This document shows positions 7,312 to 15,571 of a stretch of 64,000 nt of DNA, in pieces. The notes beneath the pieces are model-generated. The model did no database searches, was not told the DNA's origin, and worked only from the letters and a program-made list of their open reading frames with translations. Origin of the DNA: Alishewanella agri BL06. GTDB taxonomy: Bacteria > Pseudomonadota > Gammaproteobacteria > Enterobacterales > Alteromonadaceae. Each line of letters begins with the position of its first letter. Positions within the stretch are counted from its first letter, which is position 1. The position numbers and the translations under genes are program-made. The stretch covers positions 248,001 through 312,000 of the forward strand of contig NZ_AKKU01000026.1 in the NCBI RefSeq assembly GCF_000272005.1, in the 5' to 3' direction.

Positions 7312-8919
7312 TTACTGCATTTGCTCGCGCCGCGACTCAAATCTGGCTGAGCGTTCCGAGACTGAACGCTGTGCCTGGGCAGGGCGCTGCTCGGCTGCAG
7401 GTCTTGATACGGTCTGCATCCGTTGTTCAGCCTGAGGGCGTTGGTATTGAACCCGTTGCGGCTCTGGCTGTGGCCGGCTGACGGGTTGTACCCGCTGCTC
7501 AGGTTGTTGACGCTGATACTGTACCCGCTGCGTCTCTGGTTGTGGCCGGCTGACGGGTTGTACCCGCTGCTCAGGTTGCTGGCGCTGATACTGCACGCGT
7601 TGCGTCTCTGGCTGTGGCCGGCTGACAGGTTGTACCCGCTGCTCAGGTTGCTGGCGCTGATACTGCACGCGTTGCGTCTCTGGTTGCGGCCGGCTGACCG
7701 GCTGCACCTGTTGCTCAGGGCGTTGCCGCTGATACTGTACCCGCTCGGTTTCGCGTTGTGGCCGCTGCGGCCGTTGTGCTGTCTCCGCTGGCTGGATCGG
7801 CTGGATCCGTTGCTCGTTTTCTGCCCACTGCTCAGCTATCCGGCCGCGTGGTGCCGGTTCAGGCCGGTTGCTTTGTTCAAACCGCTGTGGTCGCTGTTCT
7901 GTGTTACGTTCAGCATATTGCTGCTGGCGGTTTGATGGCCGCAGATTGCTGTCTCTGGGAATAAAGCGATCTGACTGTGGCCGCTGCGCTTGTTGCCGCT
8001 CTGCCCGCCACTGTTCGCGGCTTCTTTGGTTATAGCGGTCATCATAGTTACGTGGCCGGTCAGGACGATGCTGATAGTCGGGTTTATCCCGCAAATAGCT
8101 GTGCCGGTAGTGCACACCACGCCGGTGGTATTGGTCATGACTCCAGCGTGGCGCATCATGGAAGTGATGGCGTCTTGGATAATAACGCGGCGGTTTGTGA
8201 TAGTAATGGTGATGTACTATGACATGATGGCGATGCCAGTCGAAGATACTGAAATAAAAAGACGGACGGATCCGGAAACCCGAGCTCCAGTAAAAACTGA
8301 CCTGACTGCGATAGCCATGGGGCTCATACCAGTATACCGGTGGATAGGCTGGCCACCACCAGTTACCATACACTACACGGGTGTCATAATAAGGTACATA
8401 AATGACTTCGCGGCGGGCCGGCTCTATCACGATAACTTCGCGTTCCCGTTCGACCACCACATGCTCCATCTTATTTAGCGTGCCCTGAGCATAGGCACGC
8501 TGGCGCAGACGCTGAATACTGGCCATTAATCCCGGTTCATCGGCCAGAAAGGTTTCGCCTAGCCGTTGAGTCCAATCCAGGTCGTCATTTAAACGCTGGA
8601 TTAATTGTGGAAACGCGACCAGTGCCTGCACGCTGGGATCCCAATCCTGACTCTGGGCAGCATCCACAGCATCCTCACCGGCTAAATTGGGATTTTGCTC
8701 TAACCAACGCGCGGCCTGCACAATCTCCAATGGATAGGTTGAGGCAATTAACACATGGGTTAGCACTGAATCCGGATAGAGGGCAATCGGTGCCAGCATC
8801 TGGTCCAGCTCGGCCTCGGTATTGCTGCTGGTACGGCTTTGCGCCTGGCTGGCGCATGCCGTCAGTAACAGTAGCAGCGCCGCCAGCAGTAATTGCGAAA
8901 TCTGACGTTGTATCGACAT
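7312..8919 (-). CDS. DUF3300 family lipoprotein with Gln/Arg-rich repeat tail
   Basis: The 535-residue protein starts with a lipoprotein signal (LLLLLTACAS, Cys22). A DUF3300 domain covers about residues 35-210 (LDQMLAPIALYPDSVLTHVL and PLEIVQAARWLEQNP are typical). Next comes a His/Tyr/Arg-rich segment (~215-300), then a low-complexity Gln/Arg/Pro region. Residues 393-505 are a 24-residue unit (RVQYQRQQPEQRVQPV and so on) repeated nearly five times, encoded by a 72-bp tandem DNA repeat. The family's role is not established; it is probably an envelope protein. The highly basic tail could bind acidic polymer or nucleic acid, which is speculation. The ATG is preceded by AGGAG. Confidence 0.85.
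   Translation of the reverse strand: MSIQRQISQLLLAALLLLLTACASQAQSRTSSNTEAELDQMLAPIALYPDSVLTHVLIASTYPLEIVQAARWLEQNPNLAGEDAVDAAQSQDWDPSVQALVAFPQLIQRLNDDLDWTQRLGETFLADEPGLMASIQRLRQRAYAQGTLNKMEHVVVEREREVIVIEPARREVIYVPYYDTRVVYGNWWWPAYPPVYWYEPHGYRSQVSFYWSSGFRIRPSFYFSIFDWHRHHVIVHHHYYHKPPRYYPRRHHFHDAPRWSHDQYHRRGVHYRHSYLRDKPDYQHRPDRPRNYDDRYNQRSREQWRAERQQAQRPQSDRFIPRDSNLRPSNRQQQYAERNTEQRPQRFEQSNRPEPAPRGRIAEQWAENEQRIQPIQPAETAQRPQRPQRETERVQYQRQRPEQQVQPVSRPQPETQRVQYQRQQPEQRVQPVSRPQPETQRVQYQRQQPEQRVQPVSRPQPETQRVQYQRQQPEQRVQPVSRPQPEPQRVQYQRPQAEQRMQTVSRPAAEQRPAQAQRSVSERSARFESRREQMQ
7405..7743 (-). repeat. 72-bp coding tandem repeat (about 4.7 copies)
   Basis: Each 72-bp unit encodes 24 residues of the DUF3300 protein tail. 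The middle copies are almost identical in DNA and the outer copies more diverged, a pattern expected for repeats that grow and shrink by slippage or unequal recombination without shifting frame. Confidence 0.92.
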
Positions 8920-9062
8920 AGCGTACTCCTTACTACTGGCGGGATCTGGTGGTTTCCAGCTGCCGGCAGCGGTGTGGACATTAAGTATACAACTTATAGG
9001 CTGGTGGGGCTGAATCGCAGCTGAACTTTACCGGATCTTTACACTCGCTACCAGTGTCCGGC

Positions 9063-10769
9063 TTACTCGAGATAGCGGGCGCGCTTTTGCACTTTAACCT
9101 GGGTTAAATCCACCAGTACCAGGCCATCAATACAATCGGCAAAATCCGGATCGGTACCAAAGGCCAGAAACTTTACACCACCCGGCTCACACAGTTCGCT
9201 GTACTGTTTATAGAGGGTGGGTATACTCACGCCCATATTGGCCAGTAAATGTTTAAGCTGCACAAAGTCTGCCGCATAATCCTGACCGGTAAAATGTTGC
9301 TGCAGCTGTTGTAACATCGGCTGCGGCAGTTGATAGGGTTGATTGGACACCGCCCGTTGTTGCTCATCCTGAAAATACAGCGAGTAAAAATAAACCATCA
9401 GATCCCGCGCTGCCTGTGGGTAGCTATTCGATAAACTGACGCCGCCAAACAGATACCTGATATCCGGCGATTGTTTTAAGTAGGCACCGATACCAACCCA
9501 GAGATAGTCGAGGCTACGTTTGCCCCAGTAACGGGGTTGTACAAAGCTGCGGCCAAGTTCCAGCCCCTGTGCCAGATAAGGCTGCATGTGACTGCTGAAC
9601 TGAAACAACGAAGCGGTATAAAGTCCGGTCTGTCCATGTTCGGCGATGACCTTGGCGGTCTTAGCAAAACGATAAGCCCCGACGATCTCCAGATCATCTT
9701 TATCCCATAAAATCAGATGCTCATAGTGACTATCAAAGCGGTCGATATCCCGGCGCAGGCCGCTGCCCTCGCCAACGGCACGAAAAGCCAGTTCCCGCAG
9801 CCGGCCAATTTCGCGCATGATGGGCGAACTTTGCTGATGCTGATAAAGGTATATTTTTTTGCCGTCACTGGTGTCGCCCAATAGCTGACACTGTTCTATC
9901 GCTCTTTTTAATACTGCGCGCTCCTCCGGATGTGCAACGGCACTCTGGGTTTTAAACAGTGGGCTTTTGTCCTTTGCCAGCCGGTACAGATGCTTTTTGA
10001 ATAGCTTGACCTTGGCCGGTAGCTCCAGCTGTAAACCATTGAAGCTTTCAAACGGAATTAATTCACCAATCCGCATCCCAATCGACTTGCGCCGCTGTTT
10101 AAACATTTCCTTGACCAGCAATGCGGTTGCCAGCGGCTTGTAAACTAATGACGCGCTATAAAACAAAGCAGAATTGCGACCATCGATATAGATCGGTAAC
10201 ACCGGTGCTTTATTCTGCGTCGCAAAACGTAAAAAGCCGCTATGCCATTTGCCATCGCGGATACCGTTTGGTTTCAGACGGGAAACTTCGCCGGCCGGAA
10301 ATAAGATCAGCGCACCTTCCGCCGCCAGATGGGCACCGATAGCGTCTAAGCGTCGCCGCTCAGTGCCGCCACTCATATTATTAACCGGCAGCAGCAGTGA
10401 ATGCAGTGGCGGTAATGCCATCAGTAACTGATTGGCCAGAACTTTCACGTCGGGCCGGATTTCGCTGACCAACTTCAACAGTGCCAGGCCATCAAGTGAG
10501 CCAATCGGATGGTTGGCGATAATCACCACCCGGCCACTGCTGGGGATCCGTTCCAGCTCGTTATCGCGAACGGCATAACTGAAGTTAAAGTAATCCAACA
10601 CCTGTTCGACAAACTCTAATCCCTGCAAATGCGGGTAGCGCTCAGCAAAGCGCTGAAAATCCTGTTCATGTAACAGGTAGCTCAGTAGGGATTTCACCGG
10701 GCGATATAACCAGCTTTGCTGATCGACCTGTGGCAGTTGTTGTTGGATCATTTGTTCGACATTCAGCAT
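9063..10769 (-). CDS. OlsF-like bifunctional acyltransferase (PlsC-type plus OlsB/GNAT-type)
   Basis: The 568-residue protein joins two acyltransferase modules. Residues ~70-300 resemble a PlsC/lysophospholipid acyltransferase, with NHPIGSLDG as the His/Asp active-site block and LILFPAGEVSR as the substrate block. Residues ~310-540 resemble the OlsB/acyl-homoserine-lactone-synthase-like N-acyltransferase fold (HYEHLILWDKDDLEIVGAYR). This order and length fit OlsF, which makes ornithine (or glycine/glutamine) aminolipids by N-acylating then O-acylating an amino acid. The alternative is an uncharacterised 'hemolysin-like' acyltransferase. It acts at the inner face of the cytoplasmic membrane. 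The ATG has AGGAG eight bases upstream; it appears monocistronic. Confidence 0.75.
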   Translation of the reverse strand: MLNVEQMIQQQLPQVDQQSWLYRPVKSLLSYLLHEQDFQRFAERYPHLQGLEFVEQVLDYFNFSYAVRDNELERIPSSGRVVIIANHPIGSLDGLALLKLVSEIRPDVKVLANQLLMALPPLHSLLLPVNNMSGGTERRRLDAIGAHLAAEGALILFPAGEVSRLKPNGIRDGKWHSGFLRFATQNKAPVLPIYIDGRNSALFYSASLVYKPLATALLVKEMFKQRRKSIGMRIGELIPFESFNGLQLELPAKVKLFKKHLYRLAKDKSPLFKTQSAVAHPEERAVLKRAIEQCQLLGDTSDGKKIYLYQHQQSSPIMREIGRLRELAFRAVGEGSGLRRDIDRFDSHYEHLILWDKDDLEIVGAYRFAKTAKVIAEHGQTGLYTASLFQFSSHMQPYLAQGLELGRSFVQPRYWGKRSLDYLWVGIGAYLKQSPDIRYLFGGVSLSNSYPQAARDLMVYFYSLYFQDEQQRAVSNQPYQLPQPMLQQLQQHFTGQDYAADFVQLKHLLANMGVSIPTLYKQYSELCEPGGVKFLAFGTDPDFADCIDGLVLVDLTQVKVQKRARYLE

Positions 10770-10915
10770 GGCGTTAACTCCTGAAAACGATTGCTGAAGA
10801 TGAGCCTAAGCGCTTTGCATGACAGCTGTTTGGCAATTTTATGGCAGTTTAACGACAGCCACGCCGCGGCTGTTTTGTGCTAAGGTAAGCGCCTGCCACT
10901 ACGTCGGAGTATGCC

Positions 10916-11836
10916 GTGACTATTGCCCTGATTATCCCTGACCGTAAACTTGAAGATTTACAACAACGCCTGCGTGCCGCGCTGCCAGGCGTAGCAATTG
11001 AGATCTGGCCGCAGCTGTCCGATCCGGCTGCGGTGACCTTTGCAGTACTTTGGAAACAACCGGCGGGAATACTGGCACAGTTACCGAATTTAAAGGCATT
11101 ACAAAGTTACGGTGCCGGGATCGACAGCATAGTAACGGATCCGGATTTACCGGCTTTACCGCTGGCTCGGGTGGTTGATCCGGCCTTAACCGAGTCAATG
11201 TTGCGTTATCTGGCGGGTATCGAAAGTTATTATCGTTTACGCCTGGACCAATTTAACCGCCAGCAGCAGCAAGCGTTGTGGAAGCCGAAAAGTCCACGCA
11301 CGCTGCAAACACTTTGTGTACTGGGGCTGGGGGAGCTGGGAGCCGCTACTGCGCGATATTTTCAGGCGCAGGGTTATCAGGTAACCGGCTGGTCACGAAC
11401 TGTAAAAGATATTCCGGGTATCCGCTGCTTTGCGGGGGCAGATGGCCTGGCGCCAGCCTTGCAACAGGCTGATCTGGTGATCTGTTTATTACCTTTAACG
11501 CCGGCAACGACACAGCTACTGGATCAGCAGGTGTTAGCGCTGATGAAACCTGGCGTGATTTTAATTAACGTGGCCCGTGGCGCTATTATTGATGATCAGG
11601 CGCTGCTGGCGGCGCTAGAGTCCGGGCAGGTACAGGCTGCTTGCCTGGATGTATTCAGACAGGAGCCGTTACCCGCAACGGATCCTTACTGGCATCATCC
11701 GGCAGTGACGATAACACCACATATCTCCGCGGTCACCCGGGTCGAGTCGGTCGTGGCACAAATTGCCGAGAATTATCGCCGGGCGGAGCAGGGCCTGCCT
11801 TTACTTAACCAGGTTGACCTGCAACAGGGATACTAA
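10916..11836 (+). CDS. ghrA: Glyoxylate/hydroxypyruvate reductase A
   Basis: The 306-residue D-2-hydroxyacid dehydrogenase is close in length and plan to GhrA (312 residues in E. coli). It reduces glyoxylate and hydroxypyruvate with NADPH in the cytoplasm. The nucleotide-binding loop VLGLGELGAATARYF, the NVARGAIIDD block with the catalytic Arg, and the C-terminal ITPHISA with the catalytic His are all present. The start is GTG: the nearby ATG at 10911 runs straight into a stop, while CGGAG lies eight bases before the GTG. It stands alone between the divergent acyltransferase gene and a small peptide gene. Confidence 0.88.
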   Translation: MTIALIIPDRKLEDLQQRLRAALPGVAIEIWPQLSDPAAVTFAVLWKQPAGILAQLPNLKALQSYGAGIDSIVTDPDLPALPLARVVDPALTESMLRYLAGIESYYRLRLDQFNRQQQQALWKPKSPRTLQTLCVLGLGELGAATARYFQAQGYQVTGWSRTVKDIPGIRCFAGADGLAPALQQADLVICLLPLTPATTQLLDQQVLALMKPGVILINVARGAIIDDQALLAALESGQVQAACLDVFRQEPLPATDPYWHHPAVTITPHISAVTRVESVVAQIAENYRRAEQGLPLLNQVDLQQGY

Positions 11837-11854
11837 CTGTTTAAAATTACAGCG

Positions 11855-11883
11855 TTGCCAGAGGGTTACGAACTGATTACACT
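11855..11883 (+). promoter_or_regulatory. Candidate sigma-70 promoter for the 37-residue peptide gene
   Basis: TTGCCA and TACACT are separated by 17 bases, about 90 bases before the ATG at 11971. The match is moderate. Confidence 0.4.
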
Positions 11884-11970
11884 ATTTTTCGTCGCAGGTA
11901 GTTGACCGCTTATCTCATGGTAACCGGCAGCTGTGACAAATAATAACAAGAATAGTGTTGAGGTTGGTTT

Positions 11971-12084
11971 ATGAGTAAAGCGTCCAATCGTGGTTTTGGC
12001 TTTACCACACTTGCTGTAGCAGTGCTGTTGTTGGCTTTGTCAGCATTTCTGACCCGGGCAGAGGCATTTTGCTGGGTATGCTAA
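11971..12084 (+). CDS. 37-residue membrane peptide ending in Cys-Trp-Val-Cys
   Basis: An ATG with TGAGG eight bases upstream opens a 37-codon frame, closed by TAA and followed within a few bases by a strong terminator. The peptide has a short basic N-terminus (MSKASNRGFG), a ~17-residue hydrophobic segment (TTLAVAVLLLALSAFL) and a tail RAEAFCWVC. It looks like a small single-pass inner-membrane protein, or a signal peptide with an AEA-type cleavage site releasing FCWVC. The CxxC pair at the very end could be a redox or metal site or be modified. I know no family for it. A promoter-like sequence, ribosome site and own terminator argue that it is real. Confidence 0.6.
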   Translation: MSKASNRGFGFTTLAVAVLLLALSAFLTRAEAFCWVC

Positions 12085-12085
12085 A

Positions 12086-12117
12086 AACTAAGGGCCGCAG
12101 TTGCGGCCCTTAGTTTT
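12086..12117. terminator. Bidirectional terminator between peptide gene and smrA
   Basis: A very strong hairpin (AACTAAGGGCCGCA paired with TGCGGCCCTTAGTT, two-base loop) is flanked by A and T runs. It serves both the plus-strand peptide gene and the minus-strand smrA, whose stop is within the T run. Confidence 0.93.
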
Positions 12118-12696
12118 TTATCGCTTAGTATGGCGTTCGCGATTTTCGCGTTTTTGTTCCGCATTCTTCTGCAGTAAAACATAGGTCGCGCTATAACCGC
12201 CGTGTTGCCGCTGTGCGGTATGTGCCGCCAGCACCACGCTAAACGCCGGTAACCACTTGAACACATAGCTGCGTAAAATAGCCGGGTGCGGCTTGCTGTC
12301 GCGGCCCATACCATGTTGGATCAACAGCGTTCGCACGCCGCGTTGATGACAGTCGGTGATAAATTGTTGCAGTGCGCTGCGTGCTTCAACCAGGGGTTTA
12401 CCCAGTAAATTCAGGGTGGCGTCTAACTGATACTTGCCCAAGCGCAGATTACGGTACACACCCTGTTGTACACCGTCTTTGCAATAGGCAAACACATCGT
12501 CGGGTTTCACCAGTTCGACGTATTCCATACTCAGGTAATGTGGATCGTACTCCATTTCCTGTTCAGCGGCTTTACGTCTGGCCTGTTGTGCCAACGTAGG
12601 ACTGAACTCACCACTGGCTTGCAGCACAGCATCCTGAGATATTGGCTTTACATCAGCCATTTCAGAAAGAAACAGCTCGAGATCATCTTCCTGCAT
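12118..12696 (-). CDS. smrA: Smr-domain DNA endonuclease SmrA (YdaL)
   Basis: The 192-residue protein resembles E. coli YdaL/SmrA along its length. It has an N-terminal acidic segment (DDLELFLSEMADVKPI), then GLQHGV-like and LRLGKYQLDATLNLLGKPL, then a C-terminal Smr domain (~residues 90-180). The domain carries LIQHGMGRDSKPHPAILRSY and HGGYSATYVLL, and the tail NRERHTKR is basic. Smr domains nick or bind nucleic acid; the E. coli SmrA role is not firmly known. As in YdaL, the canonical DLHG is replaced (NLLG). The ATG is preceded by CGGAGA. The gene shares a terminator with the convergent peptide gene. Confidence 0.82.
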   Translation of the reverse strand: MQEDDLELFLSEMADVKPISQDAVLQASGEFSPTLAQQARRKAAEQEMEYDPHYLSMEYVELVKPDDVFAYCKDGVQQGVYRNLRLGKYQLDATLNLLGKPLVEARSALQQFITDCHQRGVRTLLIQHGMGRDSKPHPAILRSYVFKWLPAFSVVLAAHTAQRQHGGYSATYVLLQKNAEQKRENRERHTKR

Positions 12697-12808
12697 AGCG
12701 GTCTCCGCAACTTAAGCTGGTCTGGTTAGCTCTACGTTATACAGAGCTAACTGGCTCAGACCTGAAGACCGCCAAGTATAACGGGAGTCAGGGTGGGACA
12801 AAAGCGCC

Positions 12809-13087
12809 TTATTCAGCTTGTGGTTTCAGGGCGGCCGGAGCTACGTCTGTGTTAGCGGCTTTTTTCCGGGCGGCAGCAAAGCGCAGCAAGTAGTAGGCAT
12901 TAATCAGCAATACCAACAGGTTTGAGATCACACCTTGTGGAATGGCGATATGGCTGTAATAGACAAATAGCAGGCTACAACCTATTAATGTAGCTAATCT
13001 AAGCCAGAACACATCTTTAATAAAAAACGCGCCGATACAGATCGTCAGGCCAACCCAGCTGATAATGTCGTAAATCAAGTTTTCCAT
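12809..13087 (-). CDS. Small inner-membrane protein, three predicted helices
   Basis: The 92-residue protein has three hydrophobic segments at about residues 5-22, 28-46 and 52-70 (ISWVGLTICIGAFF, LATLIGCSLLFVYY, VISNLLVLLINAYYLL) and a polar, lysine-rich cytoplasmic-type tail. The layout recalls the YgjV-like group of small membrane proteins, but I cannot assign it firmly. GGAG lies seven bases before the ATG. It stands apart from its neighbours by more than 100 bases on each side and shares no obvious operon. Function is unknown. Confidence 0.65.
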   Translation of the reverse strand: MENLIYDIISWVGLTICIGAFFIKDVFWLRLATLIGCSLLFVYYSHIAIPQGVISNLLVLLINAYYLLRFAAARKKAANTDVAPAALKPQAE

Positions 13088-13200
13088 CTGCAGGCTCCAT
13101 ATTGCGGCAGGTTAATTGCGCGCATTATGAGCAGTGTGGAGTTTTTACTCAACTGAGGAATATTGTAAGTTTCAGATTAAATTTTTTAATAGATGTAACC

Positions 13201-13224
13201 CTGCTGTCATAATGCTGACAGCAG
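13201..13224. other. Hairpin downstream of the M28 peptidase gene
   Basis: CTGCTGTCA and TGACAGCAG form a nine-base-pair stem with a six-base loop, 14 bases beyond the peptidase stop on the minus strand. There is no T run after it on that strand, so it may stabilise the 3' end or be a weak terminator. Confidence 0.5.
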
Positions 13225-13237
13225 GGGGAGGGGGAGG

Positions 13238-14566
13238 TTATTGACGTAAATCAACGCTGCTATTGGCGATAGCCCGGGTCATAATCAGCCAGGCTTCCAG
13301 GTTTTGCCGTAGTGCCGTTGGATCAATTTTATCCAGCGTATCATTGGGTGTATGGTGATAATCAAAGTAATCGGTACCGTCCTGCATCAGTGTTGCTACC
13401 GGTACGCCCTGTGCTTTTAAAATTGATACATCAGGACCACCCGAGGCCGTATTCGGGCCCATGCTGATCCCAAGTGGCGCCAGTTTTTGCTGCACCTGGC
13501 GGGCAAAATTCAGTGCCTGCTCGCCCATACCGGTATCAAAACGCCAGATCCGGCCAGCGCCAAAGTCAGACTCTGAGGCAAACACATGCTTGTGTAATTC
13601 CTGATGATGGCGGGTGGCATAAGCACGGGCGCCAATCAACCCGCCTTCTTCGTTACCAAAGAGCACCACCCGAATAGTGCGCTCGGGCTTTTCCTGCTTT
13701 AATAGCGCCGCTGCGGCCATCACGATACCAACACCAGCACCATCGTCCAGCGCCCCGGTACCTTCGTCCCAGGAATCCAGGTGAGCACTAATCAGCACAA
13801 TTTCATCTGGTCTTTTGCTACCGGTGATTTCGGCAATGACGTTATGGCTGGTTACCTTGCCGGGTAGGTTATTATTCATTTGCAGATTCAGGCTGACTTC
13901 CGGGTTGCGGCTGAGGATCTTACTTAATTGCTGCGCGTCAGGTACCGAGATGGCGGCGGCAGGGATCCTTGGTACGCCCTCCTCGTAACGCATTTGGCCG
14001 GTATGGGCAAAGCGGTTATTGCTGCTGCCAACCGAGCGGATTAACAGGGCTTTCGCGCCCAGTTTCGCGGCTTCAACCGCACCCCGGGCGCGGCCACCGA
14101 CCACCTGACCGTAAAAACCACCACGAATATCTTTTTCCAGCGCATGGTTAATAAAGACGATGCGATCTTTGACCTGAGCCGGGTCGGCTGCGATTAGCTC
14201 ATCCAGCGTATTAAACATCACCACCTGAGCGGCGATACCATCAAAAGGCGTGCCGACTGAGCCACCCAGGGCGGTGAGGACCAGTGCCTGATTAAAAGGC
14301 GCGCCCACCCGCAGACTGGCAGCGCCGCGCTCCCAATACAGCATGTCAAAGGGCTCGCGCCAGACTTTATCAAAGCCTAACTGTTTAAAGTGTTGTTCCG
14401 CCCATACCACCGAGCGCAAATCGGCTTCGCTGCCGGCTAGTCGCGGACCCACTTCCACCGTTAACGACTCGACCAGGTTATACGCCAGATCTTTATCCAG
14501 TGCTAAAGGGGCTGCCTGCACATTCAGGCTAAAAGCTGCTATGATAGTTGAGAACCACAGTTTCAT
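13238..14566 (-). CDS. Secreted M28-family zinc aminopeptidase
   Basis: The 442-residue protein has a signal peptide (MKLWFSTIIAAFSLNVQA). The catalytic domain is split by a PA-type insert (about residues 110-250), a known architecture for M28 peptidases of the PGCP/glutamate carboxypeptidase type. Zinc-site residues are visible in order: ISAHLDSWD (His, Asp), GALDDGAGVG (bridging Asp), FGNEEGGLIG (catalytic Glu and Glu ligand), SESDFGAG (Asp ligand) and FDYHHTPNDT (His ligand). It should remove N-terminal residues from peptides in the periplasm or outside. The gene stands alone, with a hairpin just after its stop. Confidence 0.9.
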   Translation of the reverse strand: MKLWFSTIIAAFSLNVQAAPLALDKDLAYNLVESLTVEVGPRLAGSEADLRSVVWAEQHFKQLGFDKVWREPFDMLYWERGAASLRVGAPFNQALVLTALGGSVGTPFDGIAAQVVMFNTLDELIAADPAQVKDRIVFINHALEKDIRGGFYGQVVGGRARGAVEAAKLGAKALLIRSVGSSNNRFAHTGQMRYEEGVPRIPAAAISVPDAQQLSKILSRNPEVSLNLQMNNNLPGKVTSHNVIAEITGSKRPDEIVLISAHLDSWDEGTGALDDGAGVGIVMAAAALLKQEKPERTIRVVLFGNEEGGLIGARAYATRHHQELHKHVFASESDFGAGRIWRFDTGMGEQALNFARQVQQKLAPLGISMGPNTASGGPDVSILKAQGVPVATLMQDGTDYFDYHHTPNDTLDKIDPTALRQNLEAWLIMTRAIANSSVDLRQ

Positions 14567-14689
14567 TGTTATTGTTTGCCTTGTGATGATGGTTGTCAGG
14601 CAAATTTAACAGCTTTAACGGATTAAACCCAGCTTACGCGGCTAAACCCCATTTTAGCCCGATTAACGGATACAGGAGCTGCCACAGGG

Positions 14690-15079
14690 ATGCAAGGGCT
14701 AGAACAAGGAACCATACCAACAGGCCTGACGGCGCTGGTGGTCGATGACACCTTAGCGAGCAGACATTATTTAAAGCAAATCTTACAGTCGCTTGGTGTG
14801 TCAGTTGTACATGAGGCCGCAGATGGCGCCAGTGCTGAAGCATTGTTTTTGCAGCAGCACCCGCAACTGGTATTTTTGGATATTCAGCTGCCAGACATCA
14901 ACGGTAAGGTACTCTTACAACGTTTCCGGCGTGTCGATCAGCAATCGCACATTTTTATGGTATCCGCTTACTCAAGTGTCGATAACCTGAAAGCTGCGGT
15001 GGCCGGTGGTGCCAAGGCCTTTGTCGTAAAGCCATTTTCGGCAGAACGAATTTATAGTCTGGTGCAACCTTTGCTCTGA
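14690..15079 (+). CDS. Single-domain response regulator (CheY-like)
   Basis: The 129-residue protein is a lone receiver domain. The acidic pocket is Asp19-Asp20 (LVVDD), the phospho-acceptor is Asp64 in LVFLDIQLPD, the switch Ser is Ser92 in MVSAYS, and Lys114 is in VVKPFS. All key residues are present, so it should be phosphorylated by a kinase encoded elsewhere; no kinase or output domain is next to it. The N-terminal ~14 residues precede the domain. AGGAG lies upstream of the ATG. It is divergent from the peptidase gene and 77 bases before the ArsR-type regulator, possibly on the same transcript. Confidence 0.88.
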   Translation: MQGLEQGTIPTGLTALVVDDTLASRHYLKQILQSLGVSVVHEAADGASAEALFLQQHPQLVFLDIQLPDINGKVLLQRFRRVDQQSHIFMVSAYSSVDNLKAAVAGGAKAFVVKPFSAERIYSLVQPLL

Positions 15080-15156
15080 TTATTGGTCAGAGTCTGGTCT
15101 GAAGCGCTAAGCACTTTGATTTTCAGATTTAACCAGTCAGGTAATGGTAACGACAG

Positions 15157-15453
15157 ATGAATTTAGAGGATATGCTGAAAAATTCAGCGCAAGCTGTGAA
15201 GTTGCTAAAAGCAGTTTCGAATGAGCGGCGGCTGATTATTTTATGTCACCTGTTAGAAGGTGAAATGTCGGTAGGTGAGATCAACGAAAAGCTGGATTTA
15301 AGTCAGTCAGCCCTTTCGCAGCATTTGGCACTGTTACGAAAGCATAAACTGGTGAAAACCCGCAAAGAAGCACAAACCGTATTTTACCGCCTCAATAGCG
15401 CCGAGGCAGAGGCCTTGATTGCGTTGATGCACAAATTGTATTGTTCAGAATAA
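15157..15453 (+). CDS. ArsR-family regulator of the BigR/YgaV redox-sensing type
   Basis: The 98-residue winged-helix protein has the recognition helix region LSQSALSQHLALLRKHKLV. It resembles YgaV/BigR/SqrR proteins, not metal-binding ArsR members: only two Cys are present, one in LIILCHLLEG and one in the C-terminal LYCSE. These are the positions that form the persulfide- or disulfide-sensing pair in that subgroup. It is therefore predicted to sense sulfide/persulfide or oxidants and repress sulfur-detoxification genes. No such target genes lie next to it, so the target is unknown. A terminator overlaps its stop codon. Confidence 0.85.
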   Translation: MNLEDMLKNSAQAVKLLKAVSNERRLIILCHLLEGEMSVGEINEKLDLSQSALSQHLALLRKHKLVKTRKEAQTVFYRLNSAEAEALIALMHKLYCSE

Positions 15454-15479
15454 AGGTTGCTGCGGCAGCCTTTATTTTT
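15452..15479 (+). terminator. Terminator of the ArsR-family gene
   Basis: The stem AAAGG.TGC/GCA.CCTTT with a TGCG loop starts in the stop codon and is followed by ATTTTTG. Confidence 0.7.
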
Positions 15480-15527
15480 GGCCGTTATCAGGGTTTGTTG
15501 ACCTTTATTATGTAGAATCGCATAAAA

Positions 15528-15558
15528 CAAAAAAGCCAGCTAACGCTGGCTTTTTTGT
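15528..15558 (-). terminator. Terminator of rpsT
   Basis: On the minus strand GCCAGC-loop-GCTGGC is flanked by A and T runs, about a dozen bases after the rpsT stop. Confidence 0.92.
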
Positions 15559-15571
15559 CGAACTCTGACAG

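Noticed and set aside
7423-7935. Long open frame on the plus strand across the DUF3300 repeat region
   Set aside because: It is the antisense of the repetitive DUF3300 tail, gives Leu/Trp-rich repeats without any family sense, and lacks a ribosome site.
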